A DNA stretch of 64,000 nucleotides from Portunus trituberculatus (taxonomy: Eukaryota > Arthropoda > Malacostraca > Decapoda > Portunidae): the NCBI RefSeq assembly GCF_017591435.1, contig NC_059296.1, positions 5,406,001-5,470,000 of the forward strand. Direction: 5' to 3'. Shown here one piece after another: positions 57,930 through 64,000 of this stretch. The notes beneath the pieces are model-generated. The model was not told the DNA's origin. It was given only the letters and a program-made list of their open reading frames with translations, and did no database searches. The first letter of the stretch is position 1; the number at the start of each line of letters is the position of its first letter. Position numbers and translations under genes: made by a program.

Positions 57930-58765
57930 TAACATTTCAGATCATTTTCCAGAAGTACCTAGCTTCACTAATCAGACAAAATGTTTTGTTTATGAACAGA
58001 TTATTAAAAAGAGAACTTTCCCCATCACAAATGAGTATTCAGAAATTTGTGGAGATTTCTGAAACCAACTGGGATGAGCTATGTACCTCCAATTGTGCTA
58101 ATGAAGGATTTGAGCTAAGTGAAGGTCAATTTGGTAAGATAATTGATGAAAATTTTTCAGTTAATCAACAAATACCTAACATTATCCCTGGTCTAAAAAA
58201 ATATATCAAAGAAAGGAAGCAATTAGATTAGAGGGACTATCTATAAAGTGGCCACCCACTATCATTTAGAGAAAATATAAAATGTATAGGCATAAGCTTA
58301 CCAATTTACTTTGAATAGCAAGAAATTATTATACAGAACCTATTAGAAAAAATCAGGGTAATGCTAAAGCAACTTGGCAAACTATAAACACTATCTTAGG
58401 ATCCAAACCTTTTGATAGAAAACAAGGACCTATAGACATACAGTGAATAATCTAAGTGTCCCTAATGAATTCAGCAGAACCTTTTTACAACTAAGTGAAA
58501 CCACAGCAGCTTATAATGAGATGCCCACAAAGTATTCCTCTCCTCCTATAAATGTTTCCCTCTATCTCACTCCAACCTGAACAAATAAGAAACAAAAGTC
58601 TCAGACACCTTTAAACCCACTGCAACTGGCATAGATGATATTCCACTCAAAATATTGAAGTTGACATGAAATGAGGTTACAAAATCCCTTTCTTACTTAA
58701 TATAAATTTAGCATTTCAACAAGGTACTTTTCCTAAACAACTTCAAGTAGCTAAATTCATTCCTT
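57930..58765 (+). pseudogene. Decayed LINE: endonuclease end, linker and start of reverse transcriptase
   Basis: SDHFPEV (C-terminal motif of the AP endonuclease) is followed by an 82-codon open stretch (57986-58231). Frameshifted fragments then follow: ATWQTINTILGSKPF-like, an N.F..F linker, and TATGIDDIPLKILKL (the TG.DgIp..ilk RT motif 1), then QQGTFPKQLQVAKFIPLP. Many stops, so non-functional. Plus orientation, opposite to the LINE at 58965-60296. Confidence 0.65.
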
Positions 58766-58859
58766 TGCCCTGTGTGTCTTTGTAATTAAGTGTGTATTCA
58801 ATGTATTTATGTTCCTTTATGTTGTGTGTGGTTGCTCACATGTGTGTGTATGTAGATGG

Positions 58860-60296
<1,437 letters not shown>

Positions 60297-60297
60297 T

Positions 60298-60299
60298 AA

Positions 60300-60330
<31 letters not shown>

Positions 60331-60472
60331 GTTGTATGTTTATATGAATTTGTATGCTGTTATTGTATGTATGTTTATGTATGTTTGCAAGACTATATGT
60401 ATAAATTTGTCTGCATTGATGTGTAAATATGTATGCTAGTATGTGGATGTGTGTGTGCATATGCATATGGAG

Positions 60473-60500
<28 letters not shown>
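60298..60500. repeat. (GT)n-rich segment with TATG-rich spacer
   Basis: (GT)n at 60298-60327 and 60473-60500, with ATGTATGTTTATG-type sequence between them. Confidence 0.9.
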
Positions 60501-60503
<3 letters not shown>

Positions 60504-60777
60504 ATCTGCTGCAGTCTCTGACGAGACAGCCAGACGTTACCCTACGGAACGAGCTCAGAGCTCATTATTTCCGATCTTCGGATAGGCCTGAGACCAGGCA
60601 CACACCACACACTGGGACAACAATGTCAACTCCTCGATTTACATCCCGTACCTACTCACTGCTAGGTGAACTGGGGCTGCACGTGAAAGGAGACACACCC
60701 AAATATCTCCACCCGGCCGGGGAATTGAACCCCGGTCCTCTGGCTTGTGAAGCCAGCGCTCTAACCACAGAGCTACC
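60501..60777 (-). mobile_element. tRNA-Val-derived SINE (family A), full head
   Basis: Nearly complete minus-strand copy: body, B box (GGGGAATTGAACCCCGG complement), anticodon arm with CAC, A box and the GGTAGCTC start. (GT)n flanks both ends. Confidence 0.9.
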
Positions 60778-62249
<1,472 letters not shown>

Positions 62250-62354
62250 ATGAGGTTCCGATTCCCCGAAATCACTATTACGCGACTATTTATATGGATC
62301 GTCACTGTGCCGACGATCTATGTCTTCCTTATGGTGGCGTACATGCATTCTGAT
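62250..62354 (+). CDS. Cyclophilin exon 1: signal/anchor
   Basis: 35 codons from ATG 62250 (context TCAAAATGA, A at -3) to GAT|GTAAGT. The longer overlapping reading frame 61838-62353 is in a different frame and shows no homology, so it is taken as 5' UTR. Confidence 0.8.
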
Positions 62355-63449
62355 GTAAGTGTGTGTGTGTGTGTGTGTGTGTAGCGGGTACTGTTGATTT
62401 GACTAAATATGGCAGGTCGGTTCGAAGAGTAATTTTTGTATGTTGTTTAGTTCCCAGTGGAATGTATATTGAGACAGGGAATATCATAAGCTAGACGCCT
62501 GTAGGTTATGCTGGCCGTGTGTGTGCACGGTGCTTCCTCACGCAATCCACGTCAAGGGCAGATATATGGTTCCATGTGGGAATCTTGTCACTCACAGAGA
62601 ATGGTTAAGTTCACGTTAAATCTTGGAGCATAATATGAATTACTTCCCCGCACTACCTAGATTACTTTCAATAGACTTAAGGTCATTCTTAATATCAATC
62701 CTAACCTAACCTAAATTACCGCACCACCTAAAAGAAACACATTTTTGTCTTACGGGTGGAGTGAAGAGATTCTCAGGCGTACAGCGTACAGTTTTGAGGC
62801 GTTGTCAACAGACATGTGGAACCTCTTCTGTACGTCTGCATATCGTATCTTGAATATTGCTTTTGCTAAATACTTCACATGCTGACTTTTTCCAGCTGCA
62901 AACTGGCACTATTCGCTTGACCTCTGTCCACTGAGTAGCCATATTAACAAATGACCGTGGGCCTGTATAAGAACGCGTGATTTGTCTCTAAAACAAAAGG
63001 AATCCGTGACTGCATCGACTGTGGAAAGCCGTCATTGGTGGCAACAAGAATGACCCTATGAGTGGAAGCGCGTGATTGGTGGGACAGTTCTATAGACACC
63101 ATGATATCCTAATACCCTGCACCAGCTCATCCCAGTTATAAACAAAAGACAATCACTTCAATATCTATATTCTCTATTTATTTATCTATCTATCTATCTA
63201 TATAGTTCTCTATCTATCTATCCACCCCTATCTATCTTCCACAGAGCCGTGACTTCAAGGTGACTCAGGAAGTATATTTCTTAGTTGAGAGGGACGGGAA
63301 GCCTTTGGGTGAGATGGTGTTCGGTCTGTTCGGCGAGGCGGCTCCGCGAACCGTCAGGAACTTCGTCACTTTCGCCACCAAAGGTTACAAAGGCAAGAAG
63401 TACCAAGGCTCCAAGTTCCACCGGGTTGTCAAGAAGTTTATGATTCAAG
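62250..63449 (+). CDS. Cyclophilin-type peptidyl-prolyl cis-trans isomerase with N-terminal anchor, 3' incomplete
   Basis: Two coding exons, 62250-62354 (donor GAT|GTAAGT) and 63245-63449 (acceptor TTCCACAG, donor CAAG|GTAAGC), join at phase 0; the gene continues past the right edge. Residues 1-35 (MRFRFPEITITRLFIWIVTV, PTIYVFLMVAYMHSD) form a short basic tail plus a hydrophobic segment of about 20 residues, read as an uncleaved signal anchor or signal peptide to the secretory pathway. Then VTQEVYFLVERDGKPLGEMV, FGLFGEAAPRTVRNFVTFAT, GYKGKKYQGSKFHRVVKKFM and IQG match the first half of cyclophilins, including the catalytic Arg of the FHRV motif and the F.IQG that follows. Likely an ER or secretory-pathway protein-folding enzyme of the cyclophilin B/NinaA group; the exact subfamily is not assigned. 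Confidence 0.88.
62355..63244 (+). other. Cyclophilin intron 1
   Basis: (GT)n at 62359-62383 just after the donor, CCTAACCTAACCTAA at 62700-62714, a (TATC)n run at 63180-63230 before the acceptor. No exon seen. Confidence 0.8.
63245..63449 (+). CDS. Cyclophilin exon 2: first half of PPIase domain
   Basis: Encodes SRDFKVTQEVYFLVERDGKP through KFHRVVKKFMIQG. It ends one base into a Gly codon (MIQG(G)), the usual splice position after FMIQG in this family. Two (GA)n tracts follow the donor. Confidence 0.93.
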
Positions 63450-63493
63450 GTAAGCTCGTCATGTATGTATGCATATATGTACACATGTATATG

Positions 63494-63558
<65 letters not shown>

Positions 63559-63583
63559 TTATAATTGTTTTACTTCCTGCTTT

Positions 63584-63628
<45 letters not shown>

Positions 63629-63959
63629 TGTGTTTATGTATGTTTCTGGAATGTTAATTTTAAACTCGTGTGATGAATCGGAAACATTGAAGATGAAAAT
63701 CATGAAATGCATGTACTGTATTTCATTGACAACCTCTTCATTATTAAGTACAGACTATTTCTCAACTTCATAGACTCACAAGGGAGAGTCAGATTTAAGT
63801 AAATAAGGCATGCTATAGTGAATGAGACGCTAGAAATGATTATCAGTCCGTTGATCAGAGAAACATATCTTTCTGAACACAATGAAATGTTTTGATGGTT
63901 TCCATAACGAAATAAAACAGCAGGTAATAACAGCTCACTAGCCCGTTCTCCATCCCCGC

Positions 63960-63997
<38 letters not shown>

Positions 63998-64000
63998 AAG
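63450..64000 (+). other. Cyclophilin intron 2 (runs off the window)
   Basis: (GA)n at 63497-63554 and 63586-63625, then unique AT-rich sequence and (CT)n at 63963-63996 near the edge. The rest of the PPIase domain is not in this window. Confidence 0.75.

Noticed and set aside
62700..62714. CCTAACCTAACCTAA, the arthropod telomere motif (TTAGG)n complement
   Set aside because: Only three units; expected by chance or as ordinary interstitial sequence.

Overview
The window is eukaryotic, from an arthropod and most likely a decapod crustacean (crab-like). The reasons are: spliced genes with GT..AG introns, a very heavy load of (GA/TC)n, (AC/GT)n and (AT)n microsatellites, tRNA-Val-derived SINEs set inside (AC)n arrays, and decayed non-LTR retrotransposons whose 3' end carries an ATTTACCTAATTGT-type repeat. 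I know these last two from crustacean genomes, but no search was run. No prokaryotic, CRISPR or phage features were seen.

Three protein-coding genes lie on the + strand. (1) 2065-13090 is a Cys-loop ligand-gated anion-channel subunit of the GluCl/GlyR class. It has eight reconstructed coding exons that splice in frame to a stop at 13088-13090; the true N-terminus lies upstream. (2) 17832-42523 is a complete eight-exon SCaMC gene (SLC25A24/25-type EF-hand mitochondrial ATP-Mg/Pi carrier, 484 aa) with a 16 kb third intron. That intron holds two GC-rich open exons (25961-26265 and 32711-32931). Both end in good donors whose phase fits exon 4, so they are candidate alternative first exons giving isoforms without EF-hands 1-3. 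(3) From 62250 to the right edge runs a cyclophilin-type peptidyl-prolyl isomerase with an N-terminal hydrophobic anchor; two coding exons are visible.

The rest is repeats. At 1-1375 is a compound VNTR (17-base unit plus (AG)n). Two dispersed MITE-like families recur: family A, about 200 bp, flanked by TTAA, at least 7 copies; and family B, about 200 bp, more than 10 copies, whose internal GAGAGAG appears to seed (GA)n expansion. SINEs occur at 3126, 8993, 43730 (a palindromic pair), 48978, 57069 and 60501. A 143-bp satellite lies at 34520-35330, a hAT-like MITE at 53650-53984, and LINE remnants at 54355-55150 (+), 57930-58765 (+) and 58965-60296 (-). A striking ~855-bp inverted duplication is centred near 43950.

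The three genes have no evident shared pathway (membrane excitability, mitochondrial nucleotide transport, protein folding); they are simply neighbours. The points most worth checking are the SCaMC alternative first exons, the palindrome, the altered M2 pore of the channel, the TTAA MITE family and the link between MITE B or SINEs and microsatellite birth.
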